Below, piece after piece: positions 31,492-39,996 of a stretch of DNA of 39,996 nucleotides (within the stretch, counting starts at the first letter, position 1; every line of letters starts with the position of its first letter). Source of the stretch: Bacteroidota bacterium (GTDB lineage: Bacteria > Bacteroidota > Bacteroidia > B-17B0 > Aurantibacillaceae); the NCBI GenBank assembly GCA_013816895.1, contig JACDDR010000030.1:1-39996 (forward strand), written 5' to 3'. The notes beneath the pieces are model-generated. The model was not told where the DNA came from and did not search any database. It saw only the letters and a list, made by a program, of their open reading frames with translations. The translations under genes were made by a program, and so were the position numbers.

Positions 31492-32942
31492 AATCTGATG
31501 CCGATGACGCAGATGTCATCCACCTGCTCTAAATCGCCCTTCCAGCCTGAAAGCCGGGTGCTCAAAAGTTTTTTCTGATCTTCCATTGGCAAAGAATGAA
31601 TTTCCAGAAAAAATTCTTTGAGACGTTTGGTTGAGAATTTTTTTCCGTGTCCGAATGTACCTTCGTTCATGCGCGCCTTTTCTCCGCCAAACTGATCGGG
31701 ATAACCATCTGTAAAAAAATAAAGAATATCTCCGGGTTCATACACAAATTTTATTTCCTCAAAAATTTTATCACCGGTTCTCATGCCACCGAGCGAATAC
31801 TTGCTTCCCTTAAGGTCTTGCACCTGGTTATTCCTGATAAATACCACAGGCCTTTTAGCGCTTGTTATAATAATTTCCCGGGCATCCTTGTTTACTTTCA
31901 ACATCGAAAGATCCATTCCGTCCTGCACCCCGAAACGCCGGTCGATGTTCTGTTTCAGCGTGCTGTTGAGCAACCTGTCAACTTCAAGAAGTATCTTAGA
32001 AGGAGAATAAGTCTTGTTATCGATTACAGTCTGGTTAAGCAGAGTGCTTCCTATCACTGTCATAAATGCGCCGGGAACGCCGTGCCCGGTGCAATCCGCA
32101 CAAACCAAAATGTAATTAGACTTATCAATCTCATGAAACCAGAAAAAATCACCGCTCACAATATCCTTAGGCTGGTAAAATATAAAGCACGATGGAATAC
32201 TTGCCGAAATGGTTTCCTCATGCGGTAAAATAGCGTATTGGATTTTCTGGGCGTAATTAATACTGGAGAGAATATCATGTTTCTGCGCTTCGAGTTGTTC
32301 ATTGTTCATTTCAAGTAAAGCCCTTTGCGACTTTATTTGCTGTTCAGCTGCCGCACGCGTATTTACAACTTCGTATAAGCCATATACACAGATAAGAAAA
32401 GGTACAATAACAAAAAGCGGAAATTGTTCGGGAATTTGTTCCGGCGGAATATAATAATCGAGCAGCCTGTGATTGAGCACCTTGTCAAGGGGTACAACAA
32501 GAAACTCCATTATTGTGAATATTGAAATAAACAATCCCCATCTTTTTCCAAGTACAAAAAAAACTACGATTACCTGTACCATTTGCCAGAAGCCGCCAAC
32601 GGCATTGAGTTCAAAATTAAAGAGCCATTCGTTAAGTAAACCCATTACAATCTGGTTGGTCATAAACACATATGCTGCAGATTTTGCACTTTGTGTTTTT
32701 TTCAGCACCACAAATACAAGGGGAAGGGTTATTACTCCGAAAGTGGTAATATAAAACTGCCACCAGTAATTGTTCGCAAAAATGTTCGCATAAAACACAA
32801 GTCCAAGCACGAGGAAGAACAAGGTAAAATTAAACATCATGTTCAACTTAGCCTTTTCAAACACATCTTCAGCTTTTACAAGAGCCTCGCCTATGATCCA
32901 GTGCTTAAATTTTATAAAAGGATTTGTAAATTTGATAGCCAT
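31488..32942 (-). CDS. Six-TM membrane SpoIIE-type PP2C phosphatase, 484 aa
   Basis: After about 35 cytosolic residues come about six TM helices (37-55, 61-80, 89-105, 117-133, 135-152, 176-193), a coiled linker (195-225), the switch-like SSINYAQKIQYAILP helix and a full SpoIIE/PP2C domain (about 245-484). Metal and catalytic marks are IVSGDFFWF (Asp265), CADCTGHGVPGAF (Asp283), DGMDLSM, FFTDGYPDQFGG and the terminal GDLEQVDDICVIG. The sensor is a membrane bundle rather than TPRs, so it differs from the other phosphatases here. It lies tail-to-tail with the STAS/kinase operon; dephosphorylation of the STAS-like protein is an attractive but untested link. Confidence 0.9.
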   Translation of the reverse strand: MAIKFTNPFIKFKHWIIGEALVKAEDVFEKAKLNMMFNFTLFFLVLGLVFYANIFANNYWWQFYITTFGVITLPLVFVVLKKTQSAKSAAYVFMTNQIVMGLLNEWLFNFELNAVGGFWQMVQVIVVFFVLGKRWGLFISIFTIMEFLVVPLDKVLNHRLLDYYIPPEQIPEQFPLFVIVPFLICVYGLYEVVNTRAAAEQQIKSQRALLEMNNEQLEAQKHDILSSINYAQKIQYAILPHEETISASIPSCFIFYQPKDIVSGDFFWFHEIDKSNYILVCADCTGHGVPGAFMTVIGSTLLNQTVIDNKTYSPSKILLEVDRLLNSTLKQNIDRRFGVQDGMDLSMLKVNKDAREIIITSAKRPVVFIRNNQVQDLKGSKYSLGGMRTGDKIFEEIKFVYEPGDILYFFTDGYPDQFGGEKARMNEGTFGHGKKFSTKRLKEFFLEIHSLPMEDQKKLLSTRLSGWKGDLEQVDDICVIGIRF

Positions 32943-32973
32943 ACTCTAAAATTCCGGAACTGCGCCAGACGAA

Positions 32974-32981
32974 TAAAGATA
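32974..32981 (-). promoter_or_regulatory. -7 element of the membrane phosphatase gene
   Basis: TATCTTTA on the minus strand is a one-mismatch TAnnTTTG, with TTG at 33007-33005 (23-nt spacer, long end of the range). It lies about 32 nt from the ATG at 32942. Confidence 0.45.
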
Positions 32982-33041
32982 AGACTTTTTAAACATCCGC
33001 GTTTCAATGATTGTATTTACGCTTGGTAACAGACAATTTCT

Positions 33042-33049
33042 TATATTTA
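33042..33049 (+). promoter_or_regulatory. -7 element of paaZ
   Basis: TATATTTA is a one-mismatch TAnnTTTG, 25 nt before the ATG at 33075. A TTG at 33023-33025 gives a 16-nt spacer, slightly short. Confidence 0.4.
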
Positions 33050-33074
33050 TAACCCTTGATTAACTCTTATTTCT

Positions 33075-35165
33075 ATGAACACACTTAACAATTATACCTG
33101 CGGCGAATGGGTTGCCGGATCAGGAACAGGACAAGAACTTTTTAACGCAATTACCGGCGATGTGATAGCCACGACCAGTAGCAAAGGCGTTGATTTTGGC
33201 CGCATGTGCGAGTACGCGCGCAGCGTTGGCGGACCTAAACTCAGGAGCATGACCTTCCAGGAACGTGGATTGATGCTGAAAGCACTGGCGCTTCACCTGA
33301 TGACCAAAAAAGAAGAATTTTACAAGGTTAGCTGGGCAACTGGTGCTACCAGGGTTGACAGCTGGGTAGATATTGAAGGCGGCATCGGAAATTTGTTCGC
33401 GTACGCTTCGCTCAGGCGCCAGTTTCCGAACGAAACGTTTTGTTACGATGGCGATGTGGCAAAACTGAGCAAAAACAACACATTTATCGGTCATCATATT
33501 TGTGTACCAAAAGAAGGTGTGGCTATTCATATTAACGCGTTTAATTTTCCGGTTTGGGGAATGCTTGAAAAAGTTGCCGTTAACTGGCTTGCGGGAGTAC
33601 CGGCGATAGTGAAGCCCGCAACTCTTACCTCATTTTTAACGGAAGCAGTTGTAAAGGAAATCATCGCTTCAAAAATTTTGCCGGAAGGAGCGCTTCAATT
33701 GATCTGCGGTTCGGCCAACGGCATTCTTGAACATGTGCAGAGCCAGGATGTTGTAACCTTTACAGGAAGTGCAGCCACAGGTAAAATGCTAAAGGCGCAT
33801 CCGCGTCTTCTCGAGGAATCAGTTTCTTTTAATCTAGAGGCGGATTCGCTCAACTGCTGTGTGCTTGGTACGGATGTAACACCTGCCATGCCGGAGTTTG
33901 ATATTTTTATTAAAGAAATTGCCCGCGAAATCACGACAAAGGCTGGTCAGAAATGTACTGCCATACGCCGCATCATTGTACCTGAAAATATGGTTGAAGA
34001 TGTTCACATCGCGCTTGGTAAGCGTTTGGCGCAAACCATTATCGGAGATCCCAATGTGGAAGGCGTTCGCATGGGTTCACTTGCAGGGCTTTCACAATTG
34101 AAAGAAGTGAAAGAGAAGGTGGAGTTGCTGAGCAAAAGTCAGAAAATCATCATTGGCGATTTTGAAAAATTTGAGGTAAAAGGTGCCGACAAGCATAAGG
34201 GCGCGTTTATGCCGCCAATTATTTTCCTGAACGAAAATCCTTTCAAAAATACCGATTGTCATAATATCGAGGCCTTTGGTCCGGTAAGTACCATTATGCC
34301 TTATAAAACGATAGATGAAGCCATCCAATTAAGCAAAATGGGTAAAGGTTCGCTGGTAAGTTCAATCATCACGACTGACGATAAGATAGCACGCATGTAC
34401 GTGATCGGTGCTGCCTGCATGCATGGCCGCATCCTGGTATTGAACAGCGATTGCGCCAAAGAAAGTACAGGTCATGGAAGTCCAATGCCAATGCTTGTAC
34501 ACGGTGGTCCGGGTCGCGCTGGAGGCGGAGAAGAAATGGGTGGAAAGCGCGGCGTATTCCATTATTTGCAGCGCACTGCTATCCAGGGCTCCCCTACTAC
34601 CATCACCAATATTTTAAACACCTACCAGTACGGAGGAAAATATATTATTAAAGATGTTCATCCGTTCCGCCAGTATTTCGAAGATCTTGAAATTGGAGAA
34701 ACGCTCATCACACCAACGCATACCGTTAGTGAAGAGGATATCATCAATTTTGCCAACCTGAGCGGCGATAAATTTTACGCGCACATGGATGCGGGTTCGC
34801 TGGAAGGAACAATTTTTAAACGCACAGTAGCGCACGGATACTTTATCCTGTCGCGCGCAGCCGGATTGTTTGTTGATCCTCCGAAAGGCCCGGTTCTGCT
34901 GAATTACGGAATTGATGAATGCAGGTTTACCAAACCTATTTATCCTGGAATGACAATTGGAGTAAGATTTACCTGCAAGGAAAAAATCGACCAGGAGAAA
35001 AAGAACGATGAGGACATCGCGAAAGGAATTGTAAAGTGGGTGGTTGATATTTATGATGCCAGTCCCCAGGAAGCCCGTGATAAACTTGGTGTGGATGGTG
35101 AAACCGGAGATACTGTAGCCATAGCCACCATTTTAACGATGGTGAAGAAAAAGAAGGATCAGTAA
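33075..35165 (+). CDS. paaZ: Bifunctional oxepin-CoA hydrolase / 3-oxo-5,6-dehydrosuberyl-CoA semialdehyde dehydrogenase, 696 aa
   Basis: The protein aligns end to end with E. coli PaaZ, the ring-opening enzyme of aerobic phenylacetate degradation. Residues about 1-520 are an aldehyde dehydrogenase (IHINAFNFPVWGMLEKVA, FTGSAATGKML, catalytic Glu255 in LEADSLNCC and Cys294 in AGQKCTAIRR, GHGSPMPMLVHGGPGRAGGGEE). Residues about 540-690 are a MaoC-like (R)-hydratase with the motif GDKFYAHMD (Asp565), which opens the oxepin ring. No other paa genes are in the window, so either they lie elsewhere or this copy serves another CoA-ester route. The frame is intact. Confidence 0.96.
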   Translation: MNTLNNYTCGEWVAGSGTGQELFNAITGDVIATTSSKGVDFGRMCEYARSVGGPKLRSMTFQERGLMLKALALHLMTKKEEFYKVSWATGATRVDSWVDIEGGIGNLFAYASLRRQFPNETFCYDGDVAKLSKNNTFIGHHICVPKEGVAIHINAFNFPVWGMLEKVAVNWLAGVPAIVKPATLTSFLTEAVVKEIIASKILPEGALQLICGSANGILEHVQSQDVVTFTGSAATGKMLKAHPRLLEESVSFNLEADSLNCCVLGTDVTPAMPEFDIFIKEIAREITTKAGQKCTAIRRIIVPENMVEDVHIALGKRLAQTIIGDPNVEGVRMGSLAGLSQLKEVKEKVELLSKSQKIIIGDFEKFEVKGADKHKGAFMPPIIFLNENPFKNTDCHNIEAFGPVSTIMPYKTIDEAIQLSKMGKGSLVSSIITTDDKIARMYVIGAACMHGRILVLNSDCAKESTGHGSPMPMLVHGGPGRAGGGEEMGGKRGVFHYLQRTAIQGSPTTITNILNTYQYGGKYIIKDVHPFRQYFEDLEIGETLITPTHTVSEEDIINFANLSGDKFYAHMDAGSLEGTIFKRTVAHGYFILSRAAGLFVDPPKGPVLLNYGIDECRFTKPIYPGMTIGVRFTCKEKIDQEKKNDEDIAKGIVKWVVDIYDASPQEARDKLGVDGETGDTVAIATILTMVKKKKDQ

Positions 35166-35244
35166 CAATGTGTGGCAAATTAAATTCGATGTGGTCTTTA
35201 CCAGTTATGTCAATTAACATGTATCCAGTTCAAATGAAAAGAGA

Positions 35245-36924
35245 ATGAGAAGAAAACATTTCCTTCTTTTTTTTATTGGTGTTGTATTCGCAATAAAAAG
35301 TTCTTCGCAAAACCGGCAGATAGATTCACTTCTATCGTTGCTGCCAACATTAAAAAACAATGATACCGCGTTTGTAATAGCATTAAGCAACTTAAGTTCA
35401 CAATACAGCGCTACAGGCGATTATGAAACAGCGAAAAGCACCCTGGTAAAAGCCATTGCCCGTTGTGAGCAAACACATAATAAGACCCGTAAAATCAAAA
35501 GATTCCGGGCTGTTCTATTAAACCACATGGGCGCTTTATTTAACTTACAGGACAACTATTCCTCAGCCCTTGAAAAATACCAGGCAGCAAAACTGGCATT
35601 TAAAGAAATTAACGATAGTTTGGGAGTGGCAGCATCGTTTAACAGTATCGGTACCATTTACCGCGACCAGGGTCAGTATGAAAAGTCACTCGAATTTTAC
35701 TTTAAAGCTTTACAAATAATGGCGTCTGCAGGTAAGAAAAAAAGTGCCTCTACCATCATGGGAAATATTGGCGTAATTTACTGGTACCAGGGAAATTATT
35801 CAAAGGCGCTTGAAATTCAATATAAAGCTCTTAAAATACGCGATAGTATTGGGGCGAAAAAAGAAATAGGTGACAGTCACCTTAACCTTGGATTGATTTA
35901 CTGGCACCAGTTTCAATATGCGGAGGCACGGAAGCATTTTAACACGGCCCTTAAGATTTATAATGAATTTCAGAACAAGGAAGGTATATCTCTTTGCTAT
36001 AATAATTTGGGAATACTAAGCATGGAGGAGGGGGCTAAATCCAAAGATCTGACCCTTAAAAAAAATCTTTACGAAAAATCGCTGGAATATTATTTTAAGT
36101 CTTTAAAAATAAAAGAAGAGTTAAACGACCGGAGTGGAATTGCAACCGAATTCAACAATATGGGAAACACTTATTTTTCGCAGGCCCTTATTGAAAAAGA
36201 TGAAAAATTAAGAAAGTCTTTGTATCTGCTGACGAAAAAAAATCATTTGAAAGCAATCCGCATCAGGAGACAAATCAGCGATAAAGAGGGTGTTGCCAGT
36301 TCTTTAATGAATCTGGGTGCCCTGGACATTAAACTTAAGAAATTTGCTGATGCCGGCAAAAATCTATACGCAGCCCTTGAGATCTGTAAGGAAGTTGGCT
36401 CCAAAAGCAGCCTTCGCGATACCTATGCCCTGTTACAGGAATTAGATAGTTCTCTGGGCAATGGCAGGCTTGCATACGACCACTTTAAATTATTTGTAGC
36501 TTATAAGGACAGCCTGGTAAATGAAGACAATACCAAAACACTCGTAAGTTCAAACCTGAATTATGAATTTGATAAAAAACAACAAGCCGCCAAACTGGAG
36601 CAGGAAAAAAAAGATGCTCTTGCGAAAAAAGAAAAAGAAAAACAAAATATCATCATTCTGTCTGTTTCTGTAAGCCTGATTCTGATACTATTGCTCGCTA
36701 TTCTTGTGTTCAGGAACCTTCTGAAAAAACGTGCGCAAAACCGGATAATAACTCAGCAAAAAGAACTTGTTGAAACCCAAAAAATTATATTGGAAGAAAA
36801 GCAAAAGGAAATACTGGACAGCATCCGTTATGCAAAAAGAATACAAGTTGCTTTAATGCCCGCTGAGACGTTAATAGAAAAACAGTTAAAAAAACTACAG
36901 GAATTAAACCCTAAACAGAACTAA
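35245..36924 (+). CDS. TPR sensor with TM helix, lacking the SpoIIE phosphatase domain, 559 aa
   Basis: Signal peptide (1-22, ending SSSQ), then about eight TPR units (50-420; repeated GxxYxxQGxYxKALE patterns), a Lys-rich coiled coil, one TM helix (about 468-486), and a second coiled coil ending ILEEKQKEILDSIRYAKRIQ. In the complete homologue at 4086 this helix leads straight into the phosphatase (FxLYKPKDIVAGDFYW); here the frame ends 24 residues after the Q with a charged tail (KKLQELNPKQN). No phosphatase domain follows in any frame, only a 55-codon tail remnant. It could be a decoy or a dimerisation partner of the full-length phosphatases. It is a close paralogue of the protein at 37135. 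Confidence 0.82.
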   Translation: MRRKHFLLFFIGVVFAIKSSSQNRQIDSLLSLLPTLKNNDTAFVIALSNLSSQYSATGDYETAKSTLVKAIARCEQTHNKTRKIKRFRAVLLNHMGALFNLQDNYSSALEKYQAAKLAFKEINDSLGVAASFNSIGTIYRDQGQYEKSLEFYFKALQIMASAGKKKSASTIMGNIGVIYWYQGNYSKALEIQYKALKIRDSIGAKKEIGDSHLNLGLIYWHQFQYAEARKHFNTALKIYNEFQNKEGISLCYNNLGILSMEEGAKSKDLTLKKNLYEKSLEYYFKSLKIKEELNDRSGIATEFNNMGNTYFSQALIEKDEKLRKSLYLLTKKNHLKAIRIRRQISDKEGVASSLMNLGALDIKLKKFADAGKNLYAALEICKEVGSKSSLRDTYALLQELDSSLGNGRLAYDHFKLFVAYKDSLVNEDNTKTLVSSNLNYEFDKKQQAAKLEQEKKDALAKKEKEKQNIIILSVSVSLILILLLAILVFRNLLKKRAQNRIITQQKELVETQKIILEEKQKEILDSIRYAKRIQVALMPAETLIEKQLKKLQELNPKQN

Positions 36925-36936
36925 AACACGATCCCA

Positions 36937-37104
36937 TTGAAAACCATTTCCCTTCTGTTTTTTATCATTATCACAAACCTGATGCTTGGCCAGTTAAAAG
37001 CAAAAGAGGTACTCGAAGATCTTATCCTGAATGAACAGGCCGATAAACTAAATACTGTCTTTAGGGACTGGAAAGGAAACCTTGAGCAAATAGACGAGTG
37101 TTAA
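36937..37104 (+). pseudogene. Remnant: signal peptide fused to the tail of a SpoIIE phosphatase domain, 55 codons
   Basis: A TTG at 36937 starts a frame too short for ordinary gene callers. Residues 1-19 (MKTISLLFFIIITNLMLGQ) look like the signal peptide of a TPR-phosphatase. The rest ends NTVFRDWKGNLEQIDEC and a stop, matching the C-terminal helix and strand of the two full phosphatases (NYWTGNLEQVDDICIIG at 4086; SGWKGDLEQVDDICVIG at 31488) but stopping within the VDDIC motif. So both ends of a TPR-phosphatase gene are kept and roughly 600 codons are missing. Whether it is still translated is unknown. Confidence 0.7.
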
Positions 37105-37134
37105 TTGCTAAAATAAAAATCTAGGTCAAAAATT

Positions 37135-38508
37135 ATGAAGACTTTATCTCATATCCTGTTCGTTCTATTTTTTGTTGTATTTGCAGAAAAAAGCAATTCG
37201 CAAAATCGTAAAACAGATTCGCTGATACGAAACTTAAAAAACCTGAGTGAGGATACTTTAAAGGCAAATTCGTTAAATACTATTTCAAGGAGATTATGGC
37301 GGGTCGGCGAGTTTGATAAATCCATTACTTATGCAAGACAGGCGGAAAATCTGAGCCGAGTGCTAATGGAATCTAAAAACATCAACATCCAGCGAACGGC
37401 TAAAATAGAACTGGCTTCCGCGCTTAATAATACAGGTATTGCTTACTGGCAACAAGGCAATTATAATTTAGCGCTGGAATTTAATTTACAGTCCTTAAAG
37501 ATTTACGAAGAAATTAATGATGAGCCGGGTATTGCGGCGGGCTTGAATAATATCGGACTTATTTACGACAACCAACAAGACAATGCTAAAGCTTTAATTT
37601 ATTATTCAAAAGCGTTGAAACTAATGGAGTCTACAGGGAACAAAGCCGGCGTGGGCAATGTGCTAAACAATCTTGCCTTAATATACGCCGGCAAAGGCGA
37701 ATACGGAAAAGCCCTTGAATATCATTTCAAAGCGTTAAAAATAAAAGAAGAGCTCGGGGATAAAACAAGTATATCCGCCTCGGTGAGTAACATTGGAAAC
37801 ATTTACGACCTGCTTGGAAAATATCCCGAAGCACTTAAACAATTCGAAACAGCACTGGTTTTGGTGCAGGAAACAAAAAACGAACAGGGCATCGCGGCTT
37901 GTTATATGAACATAGGTTCAATAAACGCAAAATTAAAAAACGAATCAGCCGCGCGTGAATATCTTGAAAAGGCTCTGGCTATTTCAAAAAGAATAGGATC
38001 AAAAGAATACTTGAAAGAATGTTATCTTAACCTTGCCAGTTTAGACAGTTCACTTGGTAAATGGCTAAGCGCCTATAATTACCAGAAGTATTACATCACC
38101 TACCGCGATAGTTTGCTGAATGAAGAAAACACGGCCAATACCATCCGTTTGCAGATGAATTATGAATTCGAAAAAAAAGAACATCGTGATAAGCTTGAAC
38201 AGGATAAAAAAGACGCATTGGTGAATGAAGAAAAACAAAAACAAAATATAATCCTGTTTACTGTAATTACGGGACTGATACTTTTGCTCCTGCTTGTAGC
38301 AGTGGTATTCCGGAGTCTGATAATGAACCGGAGACAACGAAAGGTAATTACCGAGCAAAAAGATCTGGTGGAGGATCAAAAAATAATATTGGAAGAAAAA
38401 CAGAAAGAAATTCTTTCAAGCATTCGTTATGCAAAAAAGATCCAAATGGCGCTCATTCCCTCAGAGACTTTGATCGACAGGCTTCTTAAAGACCACAAAC
38501 AAGGATAA
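37135..38508 (+). CDS. TPR sensor with TM helix, lacking the SpoIIE phosphatase domain, 457 aa
   Basis: Signal peptide (1-22, ending KSNSQ), TPR units at about 60-340, coiled coil, a TM helix (about 373-392), then a coil ending ILEEKQKEILSSIRYAKKIQMALIP and a short tail LIDRLLKDHKQG. Mature N-terminus (QNRKTDSLI) and the membrane-proximal part are close to those of the 35245 protein, so the two are paralogues. The phosphatase domain is absent, and the frame ends at the same structural point as in its paralogue (within about 10 residues). It lies 30 nt after the phosphatase-tail remnant and 123 nt before a TPR gene that does keep its phosphatase. Confidence 0.82.
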   Translation: MKTLSHILFVLFFVVFAEKSNSQNRKTDSLIRNLKNLSEDTLKANSLNTISRRLWRVGEFDKSITYARQAENLSRVLMESKNINIQRTAKIELASALNNTGIAYWQQGNYNLALEFNLQSLKIYEEINDEPGIAAGLNNIGLIYDNQQDNAKALIYYSKALKLMESTGNKAGVGNVLNNLALIYAGKGEYGKALEYHFKALKIKEELGDKTSISASVSNIGNIYDLLGKYPEALKQFETALVLVQETKNEQGIAACYMNIGSINAKLKNESAAREYLEKALAISKRIGSKEYLKECYLNLASLDSSLGKWLSAYNYQKYYITYRDSLLNEENTANTIRLQMNYEFEKKEHRDKLEQDKKDALVNEEKQKQNIILFTVITGLILLLLLVAVVFRSLIMNRRQRKVITEQKDLVEDQKIILEEKQKEILSSIRYAKKIQMALIPSETLIDRLLKDHKQG

Positions 38509-38618
38509 GCGTTCAACGATTTTTCTCCCCCCTCCGGCAGGCAATTAAACTATCATACGACAAGCGGAGCTTACCCTGAACTTGTTGCAGGGGTGTTTTA
38601 ATAATTGGTATAAAAGTT

Positions 38619-38626
38619 TAACTTTA
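38619..38626 (+). promoter_or_regulatory. -7-like element of the last TPR-phosphatase gene
   Basis: TAACTTTA, one mismatch to TAnnTTTG, ends 5 nt before the TTG start at 38632, which would make the mRNA leaderless. No -33 TTG at proper spacing. Confidence 0.4.
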
Positions 38627-38631
38627 TCTTC

Positions 38632-39996
38632 TTGGAAACTAACAAGGATACGCGTCAGGAAATTATTGCATCCATCGATGAGATCAATGACAGGATGTGG
38701 AAAACACGGGGGAATACCCGCGACCTAGACCCAGACCCTCTGCGTCTGAGCCGGGAGGCGCTTGAAAAATCAAGGGAACTTGAATACAAGCCGGGTATTG
38801 CAAGAGGACTTTTAAACAAAGGCATGGGTTCATTCATCGTTCTTCACGATGTTCCAGCGGCCATTGAAAACCTTAACGAGTCGCTCGCTTTATTTACTGA
38901 GCTCAATGATAAAAAATGGATGGCGAATGTAAGATTAACACTTGCCATTATAAATACAAGTGTGGGAAAGCATGAACCCGCCATGTACAATGCACTGAAG
39001 GGGGTCGACTATTATGAACAGGACCCGAATGATGATCTTGATAAAATAATGGCTTATTATGTTACAGGAACAGTTTTTAAGGATCTTAAAAAGTTTAAAG
39101 ATTCGGAACAATATTATCAGAAAGGACTTCTCAGCAATTTTACAGATACAAGTTCATGGGGGGGAAGAATTTATACCAGTCTTGCCAATATTTATACGGA
39201 AGAAGGGCGGTACGACGAGGCTATTGCCATGACGTTGAAAGGTTTGTCTGTTTTAAAAACGCAGGATAATACTATTGGTGAAAGCCGCGCACTTAACGAT
39301 CTTGGCAATATTTACAAAAGAAAAAAGCAGTTCAAAGAGGCGCTCGAGTATTTTTTTCAGGGATTAAAAATCCGTGAAGAATCACATTTAAAACAATTTG
39401 CTTTTGGCAGTCTTAACGATATAGCCTCTGTTTACAAAGAAACCGGAGAAAACGAAAAAGCCATCGCTTACCTTGTCAGAGCCGGTGAACTAGCCGTGGA
39501 AATAAACCAACCCGCCAAAGAAGCTAAAATATACCAGGAGATCGGTGCGATTTACAAATTGCTCGGCAATTATGAAAAGAGCATTTTGTACCTCGAAAAA
39601 TTCATTGGCATATCATTGGATCTTCACGAAAAAGATAAATCACAAAAGATAGATAAGCTCCAGGATGCTTTGCTTCGCGAAAAAGAAGAGGAAATTGAAA
39701 GACTGAGGAATGTGGAACTCAAAGAAGCGTATAACTTAATTACGGAGAAAAATAAAGAAATTACCGACAGTATACATTATGCCAGGCGTATTCAAAAAGC
39801 CTTATTAGCGCCGGATCATTTGATGGATAAAAATCTTGGCGAACACTTTATCCTGTATAAACCCAAGGACATTGTAAGCGGAGATTTCTACTGGGCCACC
39901 TCAGTTGTCACAAAGCAGTCTGCAGTAAACAGCCAACACAACACTGCCGATTGCGAGCTGTTTTATCTCGCTGTTTGCGACAGCACAGGTCATGGG
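38632..39996 (+). CDS. Cytosolic TPR / SpoIIE-type phosphatase, cut by window edge (455 residues seen)
   Basis: TTG at 38632 starts METNKDTRQEII; the frame is open to the last base of the window. There is no signal peptide or TM helix, unlike the other TPR proteins here, so the whole protein should be cytosolic. TPR units run over residues about 40-330, then a coiled coil (KDKSQKIDKLQDALLREKEE), the switch helix TDSIHYARRIQKALL, and the start of the phosphatase: FILYKPKDIVSGDFYW followed by an insertion (TKQSAVNSQHN) and CDSTGHG at 449-455. The remaining phosphatase part lies outside. It is the only member of this cluster that keeps the catalytic domain, so it could be the effector used by the two sensor-only neighbours (inference). 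Confidence 0.85.
   Translation, partial: METNKDTRQEIIASIDEINDRMWKTRGNTRDLDPDPLRLSREALEKSRELEYKPGIARGLLNKGMGSFIVLHDVPAAIENLNESLALFTELNDKKWMANVRLTLAIINTSVGKHEPAMYNALKGVDYYEQDPNDDLDKIMAYYVTGTVFKDLKKFKDSEQYYQKGLLSNFTDTSSWGGRIYTSLANIYTEEGRYDEAIAMTLKGLSVLKTQDNTIGESRALNDLGNIYKRKKQFKEALEYFFQGLKIREESHLKQFAFGSLNDIASVYKETGENEKAIAYLVRAGELAVEINQPAKEAKIYQEIGAIYKLLGNYEKSILYLEKFIGISLDLHEKDKSQKIDKLQDALLREKEEEIERLRNVELKEAYNLITEKNKEITDSIHYARRIQKALLAPDHLMDKNLGEHFILYKPKDIVSGDFYWATSVVTKQSAVNSQHNTADCELFYLAVCDSTGHG

Noticed and set aside
31647..32228. 193-codon plus-strand frame opposite the membrane phosphatase
   Set aside because: It is an antisense shadow of a gene with intact catalytic motifs on the other strand.

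Overview
The window looks like chromosome of a T9SS-bearing member of the phylum Bacteroidota (Flavobacteriales- or Chitinophagia-like; I cannot place it lower). Grounds: two type A and one type B (CHU_C) T9SS sorting domains, promoters of the Bacteroidota form TTG-N19/20-TAnnTTTG with very short leaders, few Shine-Dalgarno sequences, GAPDH with a long N-terminal extension, and several TPR/SpoIIE-type phosphatase genes. The sequence is moderately AT-rich. I see no rRNA, tRNA, CRISPR array, IS element or prophage.

Layout. 1-356: 5' end of a proline-catabolism gene (pruA, minus strand). 536-6254: an MMPL/RND exporter, a BaiN-type flavoprotein and a complete TPR-membrane-SpoIIE phosphatase. 6406-11016 (minus): a lipoprotein, a VWA protein and a large T9SS-secreted protein. 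11193-14254: a small basic secreted protein, purD, a metal-binding rhodanese, a DinB remnant, and a two-gene small-protein/nucleotidyltransferase pair resembling a toxin-antitoxin module. 14255-18486: a repeat-rich accessory stretch holding a CAP/OmpA-like envelope protein, a small membrane protein and a GIY-YIG nuclease gene bracketed by dispersed repeats. 18487-24838: housekeeping, with gap, then on the minus strand rplM-rpsI-rpsB-tsf-pyrH ending in an unlisted 45-residue lipoprotein gene, and a TatD nuclease. 24906-27009: two tandem paralogous T9SS cargo proteins. 27015-28888 (minus): a TetR regulator, a receiver domain lacking its phospho-acceptor, VF530 and RNase HI. 28980-31491: a tight operon of a STAS-like protein, a HisKA_2 kinase, an OmpR-type regulator and half of a DEAD-box helicase. 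31488-39996: a membrane SpoIIE phosphatase, paaZ, and a cluster of TPR sensor genes, two of which stop exactly where the phosphatase domain should start, with a 55-codon phosphatase-tail remnant between them and a phosphatase-bearing homologue after them.

How the genes relate. The signalling genes dominate the interest. Three proteins carry a SpoIIE/PP2C domain, two paralogues have only the sensor, membrane and coiled-coil part, and a STAS-like protein (a usual substrate of such phosphatases) is co-transcribed with a kinase, a response regulator and an ATPase half-helicase. A phosphatase/STAS partner switch wired into a two-component system is a reasonable hypothesis but is inference only. 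The remainder is core metabolism, translation and envelope or secreted proteins.
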